Below, in pieces: positions 1 through 5,612 of a stretch of DNA of 8,195 nucleotides. Numbering within the stretch: the first letter of the stretch is position 1; the number at the start of each line of letters is the position of its first letter. Origin of the DNA: TCS55 sp964343505 (GTDB lineage Bacteria; Fidelibacterota; Marinisomatia; Marinisomatales; TCS55); contig CAYFJU010000095.1 in the NCBI GenBank assembly GCA_964343505.1, positions 1 to 8,195 on the forward strand, read 5' to 3'. Position numbers and translations under genes: made by a program. Under the pieces are notes generated by a model. That model had not been told where the DNA came from, searched no databases, and saw nothing but the letters and a program-made list of their open reading frames with translations.

Positions 1-145
1 CCAGGGCTTCTTTAAACACTCAAACTGTAAACCATGTCTATGGGAAGACACTAAAAAGCGCCAATAAGCCTCTTTTTGAAAGGTTTATCCTAAATAAATT
101 GAAAATCTTTCATTTTTCTCTTGGTTATATAGCAAGTAGAATAAA
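1..145 (-). other. 5' part of a further integron cassette, no gene recognised
   Basis: On the minus strand this stretch begins right after the crossover point of the attC at 140-263 and runs off the window. All other cassettes here start their gene within about 20-75 bases of that point. Here the first ATG (113-111) opens only a seven-codon frame ending in TAG at 90-92, and later frames are equally short. The stretch is AT-rich. No ribosome binding site with a long frame and no known RNA was recognised. It may be a leader, a decayed gene, or a cassette whose gene starts beyond the window. Confidence 0.5.
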
Positions 146-263
146 CTCACCCACCTGCGCATTCTCTACGGTGGGCAAGCCGGCTTTTGTAATTCCTAAT
201 TCTCATCGCCGTCCGCCTGCCTGCCGGAATAAAATGTAGGCAGGGTGGAGTGGGGGTTATATT
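140..263 (-). other. attC site of the TPR-protein cassette
   Basis: Read on the minus strand, the site opens with an R''-like box ending in AAC (AATATAAC, 263-256) and closes with G|TTTATT (146-140). The arms next to the boxes pair imperfectly (CCCCCAC near 256-250 with GTGGGTGAG near 155-147). The interior holds further short complementary stretches, CCTGCC/GGCAGG. The site lies 23 bases after the TPR gene stop, as expected for a cassette. The cores are less canonical than in the other sites, but the AACCCCCACTCCACCCT and GTGGGTGAGTTT parts recur in the attC-like site at 1927-1999, which supports a real site family. Confidence 0.7.
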
Positions 264-286
264 GCCAACATAAACTTCATTCTGAA

Positions 287-1108
287 TTACCACTCCACTT
301 TTTGTAATCTTGCTTTTGCAGTTTGCGTGTAAAAAGTTTCTTCACCATTACTTGCTGCAATGATTTTATTTAGCCATTCTTTTGTTTCCTTCCACTTCTT
401 TTCACTCCAGTATGCTTGGGCAATTTGATATCGAAATCCTTGTAGATATGAACTTTCTGGAAAAGCGTTCGAAAATTCACTAAAGGTTTGCAAAACCAAA
501 TGCATATACTTGTTGAAATTATTCTTAACACCGTATGAACTGCCATATCTTCCAGATTCTTCCCATCCAAGTAGAGCAAACATTTTTCTTTGAAATGCAA
601 TCTCCGCAGCATTCGAACCTGGAAATTCTTCAATCACCCTGTTATACCATTCAATGGCAAGTTCAACATTCGGTAACCAAGAAGGGTCGATTGTAAAACG
701 TTGTTTTGCTTCAGACCAAAAATCGCCGTTTTTAATAAACGAACGCGCAACAACAGAAGATATACTAGATGTAGAAACTTGTTCAATTATATCCTTCAAT
801 TGTGATAATCGTTCCTGAATTTCAACAGCCTGTTCTGAATCTGGATATTTTTTCACTAATTGATTCCAGTCTTCAAATGCAACAGTATAATTATTTTCAT
901 CGAATGATATTTGACCAAGCCAATAGAGCGCTTCTGCTTTATCAGCATTGGAAGTTTTATTGCTTTGGTAGGTGTCTATAAACACTTCCTTGGCATTATC
1001 AATCAAGTTATGTCTATAGTATTCTTTCGCTAATTCCACATTTTGAGCAGTTAGTAGAATTGGGACAATCATTAGGAAAACTAACATTCTATTTATGCTT
1101 TGTTTCAT
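287..1108 (-). CDS. Secreted or periplasmic TPR-repeat protein
   Basis: A 273-residue protein with an N-terminal signal peptide: Lys2, a hydrophobic run at about residues 8-19 (LVFLMIVPILL), and a likely cleavage after Ala21. There is no lipobox cysteine. The mature part is helical with TPR-like repeats at about 23-47, 55-91, 147-181 and 218-252; the second and third end in the typical 'KYPDS' and 'EFPGS' turns. This resembles BamD/YbgF-type periplasmic TPR proteins, which act as protein-binding scaffolds, but no enzymatic domain or known partner is visible. The start is supported by AAAGGAA at 1115-1121, six bases ahead of the ATG. The gene is alone in its cassette: it begins 33 bases after the upstream crossover and its own attC follows the stop. 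Function is unknown; membership of the TPR class is fairly sure. Confidence 0.8.
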   Translation of the reverse strand: MKQSINRMLVFLMIVPILLTAQNVELAKEYYRHNLIDNAKEVFIDTYQSNKTSNADKAEALYWLGQISFDENNYTVAFEDWNQLVKKYPDSEQAVEIQERLSQLKDIIEQVSTSSISSVVARSFIKNGDFWSEAKQRFTIDPSWLPNVELAIEWYNRVIEEFPGSNAAEIAFQRKMFALLGWEESGRYGSSYGVKNNFNKYMHLVLQTFSEFSNAFPESSYLQGFRYQIAQAYWSEKKWKETKEWLNKIIAASNGEETFYTQTAKARLQKVEW

Positions 1109-1135
1109 TGTCGGTTCCTTTCATTAACGTTGGTA

Positions 1136-1198
1136 ATATAACGCTGAAATCAGGGGCGCGCAGCGAAGCGGAGCGTCCCTTGCAGCCCATTGTTATGT
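1136..1198 (-). other. Short attC site of the HNH-endonuclease cassette
   Basis: At 63 bp this is the shortest attC in the window. On the minus strand it runs from ACATAAC (1198-1192) to G|TTATAT (1142-1136). The arms pair in blocks: GGCTG with CAGC next to the closing box, then AGGG with CCCT, then a GC-rich tip with GCGC/GCGT around a GAAGC loop. It begins 5 bases after the nuclease stop codon, so it serves as that gene's cassette end. The core AAC/GTT triplets are intact, although the outer bases depart from the RYYYAAC/GTTRRRY consensus. Confidence 0.85.
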
Positions 1199-1203
1199 GT
1201 TTG

Positions 1204-1902
1204 TTATTGAATATTGGCACTTTTTTCAAGGTTGTGCCTGGCGCACAATAGCTGAATATTCTCTGCTTTCAGCGACGTTCCGCCCTTTGAATATGGGACT
1301 ATATGATCAAAGTGTAATTCGTCAGTTGCACCGCAGGTTACGCATTTTCCGCCATCACGTTTCCAAACTTCGAGTTTTACACTGGTTGGAATGATGCGAC
1401 TTCTTTTCACTTCCCGGTCTGTCGGATCTTCTGGCCGTGATTCATCATCGACATTTTCCACGGCCACGAGTTTGAACTTAAACACGTCCCTATGGCCATC
1501 TGATTGCTGCCAAGAATCTTCCAAATGAAAGTACCCATTATCAGACCAGATACCTGGCTTTATTTTTTCATAAACCTGGACAATATCTGGACCCTTTAAG
1601 CCTTCTTTGTAGCCCTGGGCTGCTTTATGGAATTTGCCATTTTCGGTGAGGCTACCGTTCTTTCTGTATTCCGGCTGGTCGTATTGCTTCGGATCAGAAA
1701 TGCCTTTCGTTTTCGGTATATCATGCCCTTCGTAGATTAGGACAGTGCCATCTTCCGTTATTTCATCATCATAGGGCGAGTTTTCGCGGACAGACATGAG
1801 AATGACTGAATGCCTACCTTTCAATCTGAAATTCATGCCTTTTTGAAGGCTTGTGCCTTCTTTTTGGCACATTTCAATGTAGGCGATGATGTTACCTCTC
1901 AT
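1204..1902 (-). CDS. SRA-like (YDG) domain HNH endonuclease, putative modification-dependent restriction enzyme
   Basis: A 232-residue protein. Residues about 22-148 resemble a bacterial SAD/SRA (YDG) domain: 'GRHSVIL' at 29-35, 'YDDEITEDGTVLIYEGHD' at 44-61, 'VYEKIKPGIWSDNGYFHL' at 110-127, and 'FKFKL' at 141-145. Such domains bind DNA carrying modified cytosine. Residues about 165-232 are an HNH nuclease: Cys187-x2-Cys190, Asp199-His200 ('FDHIVPYSKGG'), Asn215, then Cys220 with His223-Asn224 near the end. The two conserved histidine positions and the zinc-type cysteines are present, so it looks intact. SRA plus HNH is a known layout of modification-dependent (type IV-like) restriction enzymes, so cleavage of phage DNA with modified cytosines is a fair inference; the exact specificity is unknown. 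The start is set by AAGGAA at 1908-1913. No methyltransferase is adjacent, consistent with a stand-alone type IV enzyme. Confidence 0.85.
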   Translation of the reverse strand: MRGNIIAYIEMCQKEGTSLQKGMNFRLKGRHSVILMSVRENSPYDDEITEDGTVLIYEGHDIPKTKGISDPKQYDQPEYRKNGSLTENGKFHKAAQGYKEGLKGPDIVQVYEKIKPGIWSDNGYFHLEDSWQQSDGHRDVFKFKLVAVENVDDESRPEDPTDREVKRSRIIPTSVKLEVWKRDGGKCVTCGATDELHFDHIVPYSKGGTSLKAENIQLLCARHNLEKSANIQ

Positions 1903-1922
1903 GCTTGTTCCTTCTTACACAT

Positions 1923-2046
1923 AATGGCGAAACTCACCCACAGATGCTTGAGCAAACTTGTTTGTGAAAAGTGGCTGTAGGGTGGAGTGGGGGTTGGAGG
2001 CGCGCTCCGCGCCGACAGACCCCAAACGACAAGGAGTTTCGCCATT
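1923..2046. repeat. 13-bp perfect inverted repeat with GC-rich hairpins between the arms and just beyond
   Basis: AATGGCGAAACTC at 1923-1935 is the exact reverse complement of GAGTTTCGCCATT at 2034-2046. Between them lies a compact hairpin, GGCGCG-CTC-CGCGCC (1999-2013). Immediately beyond, TTGGGGGCGCGC (2045-2056) pairs with GCGCGGCCCCAA (2060-2071) with one mismatch and a 3-base loop, ending exactly at a cassette crossover. No gene fits this stretch. It is best explained as attC-type secondary structure in a cassette without an ORF. No T-run follows on either strand, so it is not a standard terminator. Confidence 0.7.
1927..1999 (-). other. Probable attC-like site upstream of the HNH gene
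   Basis: On the minus strand an R''-like CTCCAAC (1999-1993) is followed by CCCCACTCCACCCT, and the site closes with GTGGGTGAG and G|TTTCGC (1933-1927). These parts match the attC of the TPR cassette (140-263) at the same distance from the AAC and GTT triplets, although the interiors differ. The middle holds the palindrome CAAACTTGTTTG near its tip. The HNH gene then starts 30 bases after the presumed crossover, the same spacing as in neighbouring cassettes. An alternative reading puts R'' at GGCGAAAC (2042-2035), which pairs perfectly with GTTTCGCC. Either way the closing box is the same. Confidence 0.55.
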
Positions 2047-2071
2047 GGGGGCGCGCAGAGCGCGGCCCCAA
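1933..2071 (-). other. Putative 139-bp ORF-less mini-cassette
   Basis: This is the interval between two successive crossover points on the minus strand: G|TT at 2072/2071 (end of the nucleosidase cassette) and G|TT at 1933/1932 (start of the HNH cassette). It holds no reading frame with a start signal and consists of the GC-rich hairpins and the attC-like site described at 1923-2071. If the second site is not a true attC, the same bases are simply an unusually long, structured 5' leader of the HNH cassette. Confidence 0.5.
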
Positions 2072-2196
2072 CGCTCAAGCTCACCTGCAGCAAACATTTG
2101 TGATTTACATTCATTAATCATCTCAACGTTTATTTTATCCCAAAATTCAGAAACCTCGCTACGGCCATTTGCTGTCAGGTGCAGCGCATGTTAGCC
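2066..2196 (-). other. attC site of the nucleosidase cassette (low-coordinate copy)
   Basis: A site of 131 bp, read from GGCTAAC (2196-2190) to G|TTGGGG (2072-2066). The inner arms pair well: CACCTG-A-CAGCAAA on one side, with the extra A unpaired, against TTTGCTGCAGGTG on the other. Unpaired extra bases in one arm are typical of attC and set strand polarity. The interior is an AT-rich loop of roughly 80 bases without a gene. It is identical to 4659-4789 except for the last bases after the crossover, which belong to the next cassette (TTGGGG here, TTAGGC there). This is what cassette insertion predicts. Confidence 0.92.
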
Positions 2197-2203
2197 AGCT
2201 ATT
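2190..2203 (+). repeat. Left arm of a 14-bp inverted repeat flanking the nucleosidase gene
   Basis: GTTAGCCAGCTATT here is the perfect reverse complement of AATAGCTGGCTAAC at 3006-3019. Seven bases are the attC R'' box. The other seven extend towards the gene and reach the stop codon, which core-site symmetry does not explain. Confidence 0.9.
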
Positions 2204-2946
2204 CATGATTCTGTTAATATATTCATAATAATCTTTAATCCAGTATCAAAACCCAGCTTCACTTTGTCATTGGAAAGAGACTGATATTTTTTATCCGACT
2301 CTTTCGGCAAAGTAATATTGTCTGTGCAAAAATACAGAGCACCAATTTTCAGACCTAATCGGTACCCGGCAACAGCGGCTGAGGCACATTCACATTCAAC
2401 CCCAAGAATCAAATCCTGATAAGTTTGGTATATTTCCGGACCTTGACGATATGAGGCATCAGTCGTATAAGCATAACCATTATGTACTTGAACTAAATTT
2501 TGTGAATTAGCTTCTATAAGTAGATTATTGGTTAATTTAATGTCACACGCTGCCGGGAATTCAAGGGGAGCATAGTATCTTGAGGCTCCTTCACCTCGAA
2601 CAGCACCACTTGGGATAATAATATCTCCTAGTTGGACTACTGGCGAGACACCCCCGCAAGCACCAAATAATACTACCTTGTTGCCCCCATTGGCTTTTAC
2701 CATTTCTAACGCATTAACAATTGCGGGACCACCCATACCAGAAAAAATGAGGGAAACATTTGAAGACTGATAAGAAATATTAATTACTTCACGGTCGGTT
2801 GTCTCGTCAAGAGAAATAACTTCTGTGTTTAATATTTCCTTGATTGTCGATAAGTAGCTATTTCGGCCAAAAGGCAGAATTACAGTGGAATCCTGACACT
2901 TAAATGAAGGATTATTACTGTGATGGAACTGTCTTGTTTGGCTCAT
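2203..2946 (-). CDS. Nucleoside phosphorylase/nucleosidase family protein (low-coordinate copy)
   Basis: A 247-residue cytoplasmic protein of the PNP/UDP phosphorylase fold, of normal length for the family. Landmarks are 'GMGGP' at 70-74, 'FGACGGV' at 94-100, 'LGDIIIPSGAVRGEGAS' at 106-122, 'APLEFPA' at 126-132, 'VECECA' at 183-188 (the usual nucleoside-binding E-M-E) and Asp209 in 'CTDN', where purine enzymes carry their catalytic Asp. The order and wording are closest to uridine phosphorylase, but the Arg of the phosphate-binding R-x-G-T-x-G loop appears replaced (Leu93), so hydrolysis or another substrate is possible. The substrate cannot be assigned. The gene has no clear Shine-Dalgarno sequence before its ATG, unlike its neighbours, and no better in-frame start exists. 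It is alone in its cassette and identical to the gene at 4796-5539. Confidence 0.85.
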   Translation of the reverse strand: MSQTRQFHHSNNPSFKCQDSTVILPFGRNSYLSTIKEILNTEVISLDETTDREVINISYQSSNVSLIFSGMGGPAIVNALEMVKANGGNKVVLFGACGGVSPVVQLGDIIIPSGAVRGEGASRYYAPLEFPAACDIKLTNNLLIEANSQNLVQVHNGYAYTTDASYRQGPEIYQTYQDLILGVECECASAAVAGYRLGLKIGALYFCTDNITLPKESDKKYQSLSNDKVKLGFDTGLKIIMNILTES

Positions 2947-3005
2947 TGTAATGTAAAAGTCTTAGGTGTATTGTTAAGTCTAAATATTGATGATTTATCC
3001 ACGTT

Positions 3006-3019
3006 AATAGCTGGCTAAC
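3006..3019 (+). repeat. Right arm of a 14-bp inverted repeat flanking the nucleosidase gene
   Basis: AATAGCTGGCTAAC pairs perfectly with GTTAGCCAGCTATT at 2190-2203. This arm contains the crossover end of the preceding attC (GGCTAAC, 3013-3019) and the first bases of the nucleosidase cassette. Confidence 0.9.
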
Positions 3020-3134
3020 GCCGCAAATCAGGCGCGCGCTTCACTCAAAACATTGGAGATGCACAAAGTCACGCATCTCCGAAAATTTATAATCGCGCAC
3101 GAGAAGCGCGTCGGCTGAATTTGCTTTGTTAGGC
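3013..3134 (-). other. attC site of the DUF4386-pair cassette (low-coordinate copy)
   Basis: A site of 122 bp. On the minus strand it runs from a perfect RYYYAAC box, GCCTAAC (3134-3128), to G|TTAGCC (3019-3013). The arms pair through GCAAAT-T-CAG (one extra T) and then GAAGCGCG (3103-3110) with the GCGCGCTTC stretch (3034-3042). The loop carries an independent perfect 8-bp hairpin, GGAGATGC (3055-3062) with GCATCTCC (3073-3080). About 75 bases of noncoding sequence separate it from the gene stop at 3210. It is identical to 5606-5727. Confidence 0.93.
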
Positions 3135-3209
3135 ACGGGCTGAAGTCATTGCCACACGGGTTTTCAGGGATGCAGGCACCCACGAGCTACCCCTTCGGCA
3201 GGGTTATAT

Positions 3210-3932
3210 TCAGGCAGATTCAAGAGCGCGTTTTTCCCACTCTTCGACGTTTACACCTTTAATCAAAAGCCAAAAGCCAATAATAAATTCGTATAAAAGC
3301 ATAGGTGGACCACTAATAAGTTGATAAATCTCTGCGTCGTTTGGAAAAATAAGGACTGCAAAAGTACCTATTAGAATCCCTAAAGACGCAAATATACCCC
3401 AACCTGCCAGAAATCTAGGAACATAGTTCGATTTGAACAATAAGTAACTAAAAACAGTGGATCCCAGGCCAAAAAATATTAGGCCAATATTATATCCAGT
3501 GCCATGTGCTAGAAGAAATACCCGAACTAAAGCCTGCAACTGACTCTCGTCAAATACTGACAAGTAATCTGCTCCGCTTAAAAGCACCAAAACAACATAA
3601 TCATTAAGCGTATTGATACCCAAAATAAAAGCTTCTCCCAACCACCAAAACAGTGCAAGCAACGCAAGAATCTTATTTACAGGTTTAAGCAATATATAAA
3701 GAGCCAGGGCTAGTAATACAATACTCGCAAAGGCGATTAGATCACTGGCAAGCATCATACGAAAGCGCTGTTCAGAAGCCATAATTTGATTGGCTGTTTT
3801 TGCAGCATCCCCCTCCCACACGACGTAGCGCATAAATGAAGAGAAGAAACCGATTGTCAGAGGAAAGAGATACATGAAGCCTGCGACTCTTGCAGGATCA
3901 TGTTGCAATGTATTGGTGATACGATATGACAT
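3210..3932 (-). CDS. DUF4386-like multi-pass membrane protein, second of pair (low-coordinate copy)
   Basis: A 240-residue integral membrane protein with about six hydrophobic segments, at roughly 16-36, 59-83, 87-118, 145-165, 172-196 and 203-225. It reads like the DUF4386 family: an N-terminal 'ARVAGFMYLFPL', a central 'ALALYILLKPVNKILALLAL' (73-92), 'FFGLGSTVFSYLLFK' (153-167) and a C-terminal 'YEFIIGFWLLIKGV' (214-227). The biochemical role of this family is not established. The ATG is preceded by GGAAGGAAC (AAGGAA at 3938-3943) inside the 25-base gap after the first gene's stop, so the two genes form an operon within one cassette. It shares the tail motifs with its partner but is clearly diverged, implying an old gene duplication. 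It is identical to 5803-6525. Confidence 0.85.
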   Translation of the reverse strand: MSYRITNTLQHDPARVAGFMYLFPLTIGFFSSFMRYVVWEGDAAKTANQIMASEQRFRMMLASDLIAFASIVLLALALYILLKPVNKILALLALFWWLGEAFILGINTLNDYVVLVLLSGADYLSVFDESQLQALVRVFLLAHGTGYNIGLIFFGLGSTVFSYLLFKSNYVPRFLAGWGIFASLGILIGTFAVLIFPNDAEIYQLISGPPMLLYEFIIGFWLLIKGVNVEEWEKRALESA

Positions 3933-3957
3933 TTAAGTTCCTTCCAGCAAGGACGCT

Positions 3958-4638
3958 TTAGTTTTTCGGTTGAGATGGCTTTATACCTTTGACCAATAAC
4001 CATAAACCAATAACCAGTTCAAAGAATGTCAGCGGGAACCAAATAAAATTTAGGTCAAAGCCTTCTGCGAGGCTGACAATATGCAGTGATAGTCCCAAAA
4101 GCAATGATAGCGATACAATTACGCCAAACGTAGAAATCCATATTGGAATACTTCTGGCTTTCAAGAAGAGGTACGAAAACAGAGTACTGCCTGCCGAGAA
4201 AAATATTGCGCCTAACATAAAGGACCAGTCCTTAACACTTAAAAGTGAAATGCCTAGCGTATGGAATACTACCGGATCTGTCACATTTTGTCCCACATAC
4301 TGTTGACTCATGAGTATCAATAGTAGAGCGCTGATAACAGCTACAGGATAGATTATCATTGTTTCTGCCATACGAAATGAGAAAACCAATACTGCCATGT
4401 TTTCATCTTGTTCTTTCAACATCGCATAAAGCATAACAGCAAGAACTACCGTTGCGATACCTGAAATTATTGAAAGAAAAATACTTAAATTAAGTCTCAA
4501 TGGATGCTCCGATATATTGATTAACGTAGCAGATATTTCATCAGGAACTCTAAGTCCTTCAAATAGGATCAAGCCACTTGCACCCGTGGCTATGAGAAAA
4601 AGAAACAAGAATCCTGCAAGTTTTGGGGCATATTTCAT
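3958..4638 (-). CDS. DUF4386-like multi-pass membrane protein, first of pair (low-coordinate copy)
   Basis: A 226-residue membrane protein with about six hydrophobic segments (roughly 8-28, 50-74, 81-109, 139-159, 166-189, 196-217). Family signs are 'PKLAGFLFLFLI' at the N terminus, 'FFSAGSTLFSYLFLK' (146-160) and 'FELVIGLWLLVKGI' (206-219), shared with the next gene in the operon. No catalytic motif is visible and the function is unknown. I start it at the ATG at 4638-4636, which has AAGGAG seven bases upstream and lies 26 bases after the attC crossover. An upstream in-frame ATG (4707) would add 23 residues translated from the attC site itself. The matching extension in the other copy has a different sequence, so it is not part of the protein. 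Confidence 0.88.
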   Translation of the reverse strand: MKYAPKLAGFLFLFLIATGASGLILFEGLRVPDEISATLINISEHPLRLNLSIFLSIISGIATVVLAVMLYAMLKEQDENMAVLVFSFRMAETMIIYPVAVISALLLILMSQQYVGQNVTDPVVFHTLGISLLSVKDWSFMLGAIFFSAGSTLFSYLFLKARSIPIWISTFGVIVSLSLLLGLSLHIVSLAEGFDLNFIWFPLTFFELVIGLWLLVKGIKPSQPKN

Positions 4639-4645
4639 AGTTTTA

Positions 4646-4651
4646 CTCCTT
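4646..4651 (-). promoter_or_regulatory. Ribosome binding site fixing the first DUF4386 start
   Basis: AAGGAG on the minus strand, seven bases before the ATG at 4638. It decides this start over an upstream ATG that lies inside attC. The same site recurs at 7239-7244. Confidence 0.85.
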
Positions 4652-4658
4652 GATATCG

Positions 4659-4789
4659 GCCTAACGCTCAAGCTCACCTGCAGCAAACATTTGTGATTTA
4701 CATTCATTAATCATCTCAACGTTTATTTTATCCCAAAATTCAGAAACCTCGCTACGGCCATTTGCTGTCAGGTGCAGCGCATGTTAGCC
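4659..4789 (-). other. attC site of the nucleosidase cassette (high-coordinate copy)
   Basis: A site of 131 bp, from GGCTAAC (4789-4783) to a perfect GTTRRRY box, G|TTAGGC (4665-4659). The arms and loop are those of 2066-2196. The crossover at 4665/4664 is the junction between the two copies of the tandem duplication, so this site is where the second block was joined. Confidence 0.95.
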
Positions 4790-4796
4790 AGCTATT
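4783..4796 (+). repeat. Left arm of the 14-bp inverted repeat (second nucleosidase copy)
   Basis: GTTAGCCAGCTATT, paired with 5599-5612. It is the duplicate of 2190-2203. Confidence 0.9.
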
Positions 4797-5539
4797 CATG
4801 ATTCTGTTAATATATTCATAATAATCTTTAATCCAGTATCAAAACCCAGCTTCACTTTGTCATTGGAAAGAGACTGATATTTTTTATCCGACTCTTTCGG
4901 CAAAGTAATATTGTCTGTGCAAAAATACAGAGCACCAATTTTCAGACCTAATCGGTACCCGGCAACAGCGGCTGAGGCACATTCACATTCAACCCCAAGA
5001 ATCAAATCCTGATAAGTTTGGTATATTTCCGGACCTTGACGATATGAGGCATCAGTCGTATAAGCATAACCATTATGTACTTGAACTAAATTTTGTGAAT
5101 TAGCTTCTATAAGTAGATTATTGGTTAATTTAATGTCACACGCTGCCGGGAATTCAAGGGGAGCATAGTATCTTGAGGCTCCTTCACCTCGAACAGCACC
5201 ACTTGGGATAATAATATCTCCTAGTTGGACTACTGGCGAGACACCCCCGCAAGCACCAAATAATACTACCTTGTTGCCCCCATTGGCTTTTACCATTTCT
5301 AACGCATTAACAATTGCGGGACCACCCATACCAGAAAAAATGAGGGAAACATTTGAAGACTGATAAGAAATATTAATTACTTCACGGTCGGTTGTCTCGT
5401 CAAGAGAAATAACTTCTGTGTTTAATATTTCCTTGATTGTCGATAAGTAGCTATTTCGGCCAAAAGGCAGAATTACAGTGGAATCCTGACACTTAAATGA
5501 AGGATTATTACTGTGATGGAACTGTCTTGTTTGGCTCAT
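4796..5539 (-). CDS. Nucleoside phosphorylase/nucleosidase family protein (high-coordinate copy)
   Basis: Same 247-residue protein as at 2203-2946, with no amino-acid difference: a PNP/UDP phosphorylase fold with 'GMGGP', 'FGACGGV', 'RGEGAS', 'VECECA' and Asp209. Its 72-base leader from the attC crossover is also identical, including the absence of an obvious Shine-Dalgarno sequence. The leader is AT-rich, but I could not place a convincing -35/-10 pair in it. Two identical intact copies would simply double the gene dosage. Neither copy shows a frameshift or stop, so both could be active. If the duplication is recent, as the identity suggests, there has been no time for divergence. Confidence 0.85.
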   Translation of the reverse strand: MSQTRQFHHSNNPSFKCQDSTVILPFGRNSYLSTIKEILNTEVISLDETTDREVINISYQSSNVSLIFSGMGGPAIVNALEMVKANGGNKVVLFGACGGVSPVVQLGDIIIPSGAVRGEGASRYYAPLEFPAACDIKLTNNLLIEANSQNLVQVHNGYAYTTDASYRQGPEIYQTYQDLILGVECECASAAVAGYRLGLKIGALYFCTDNITLPKESDKKYQSLSNDKVKLGFDTGLKIIMNILTES

Positions 5540-5598
5540 TGTAATGTAAAAGTCTTAGGTGTATTGTTAAGTCTAAATATTGATGATTTATCCACGTT

Positions 5599-5612
5599 AA
5601 TAGCTGGCTAAC
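5599..5612 (+). repeat. Right arm of the 14-bp inverted repeat (second nucleosidase copy)
   Basis: AATAGCTGGCTAAC, paired with 4783-4796. It is the duplicate of 3006-3019. Confidence 0.9.

Larger units (their letters stand above)
2072..4664. repeat. Tandem duplication unit (low-coordinate copy), 2593 bp
   Basis: This unit matches 4665-7257 at an offset of 2593 bases. The encoded proteins are identical, and the noncoding stretches I compared base by base show no difference. The identity stops abruptly: the base before the shared AACG at 2070-2073 is C here but T at 4662. The unit comprises two complete cassettes, the DUF4386 pair and the nucleosidase, each with its attC. Confidence 0.97.

Noticed and set aside
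1900..1923. A seven-codon frame (MCKKEQA) whose TGA overlaps the HNH start as ATGA, as a translational coupler.
   Set aside because: It has no ribosome binding site of its own and its sequence is simply the AAGGAA site of the nuclease gene. The overlap may be chance.
2045..2071. GC-rich hairpin as a rho-independent terminator.
   Set aside because: No T-run follows the stem on either strand, and its end coincides with a cassette crossover, so attC-related structure explains it better.
1899..2194. Several short frames on both strands through the GC-rich hairpins, for example 1958-2194 on the plus strand.
   Set aside because: They are low-complexity, Arg/Ala/Pro-rich translations of palindromic attC sequence with no ribosome binding site or family resemblance.
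2190..3019. The flanking 14-bp inverted repeats as ends of an insertion sequence.
   Set aside because: The enclosed gene is a nucleoside phosphorylase, not a transposase. No target duplication is evident, and half of each arm is the attC core box.
3989..4306. A 105-residue plus-strand frame opposite the first DUF4386 gene, repeated at 6582-6899.
   Set aside because: It is the antisense shadow of a well-supported membrane protein gene. Its presence twice only reflects the duplication.
4639..4707. Longer N terminus for the first DUF4386 protein (ATG at 4707, and ATG at 7318 in the other copy).
   Set aside because: The extensions are translated attC sequence, differ completely between two otherwise identical genes, and are bypassed by AAGGAG placed seven bases before the internal ATG.
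5540..5611. A promoter in the AT-rich leader of the nucleosidase gene.
   Set aside because: Several TTAACG-, TTTAGA- and TAAATC-like words occur, but no pair with good -35/-10 match and 16-18 base spacing could be supported.
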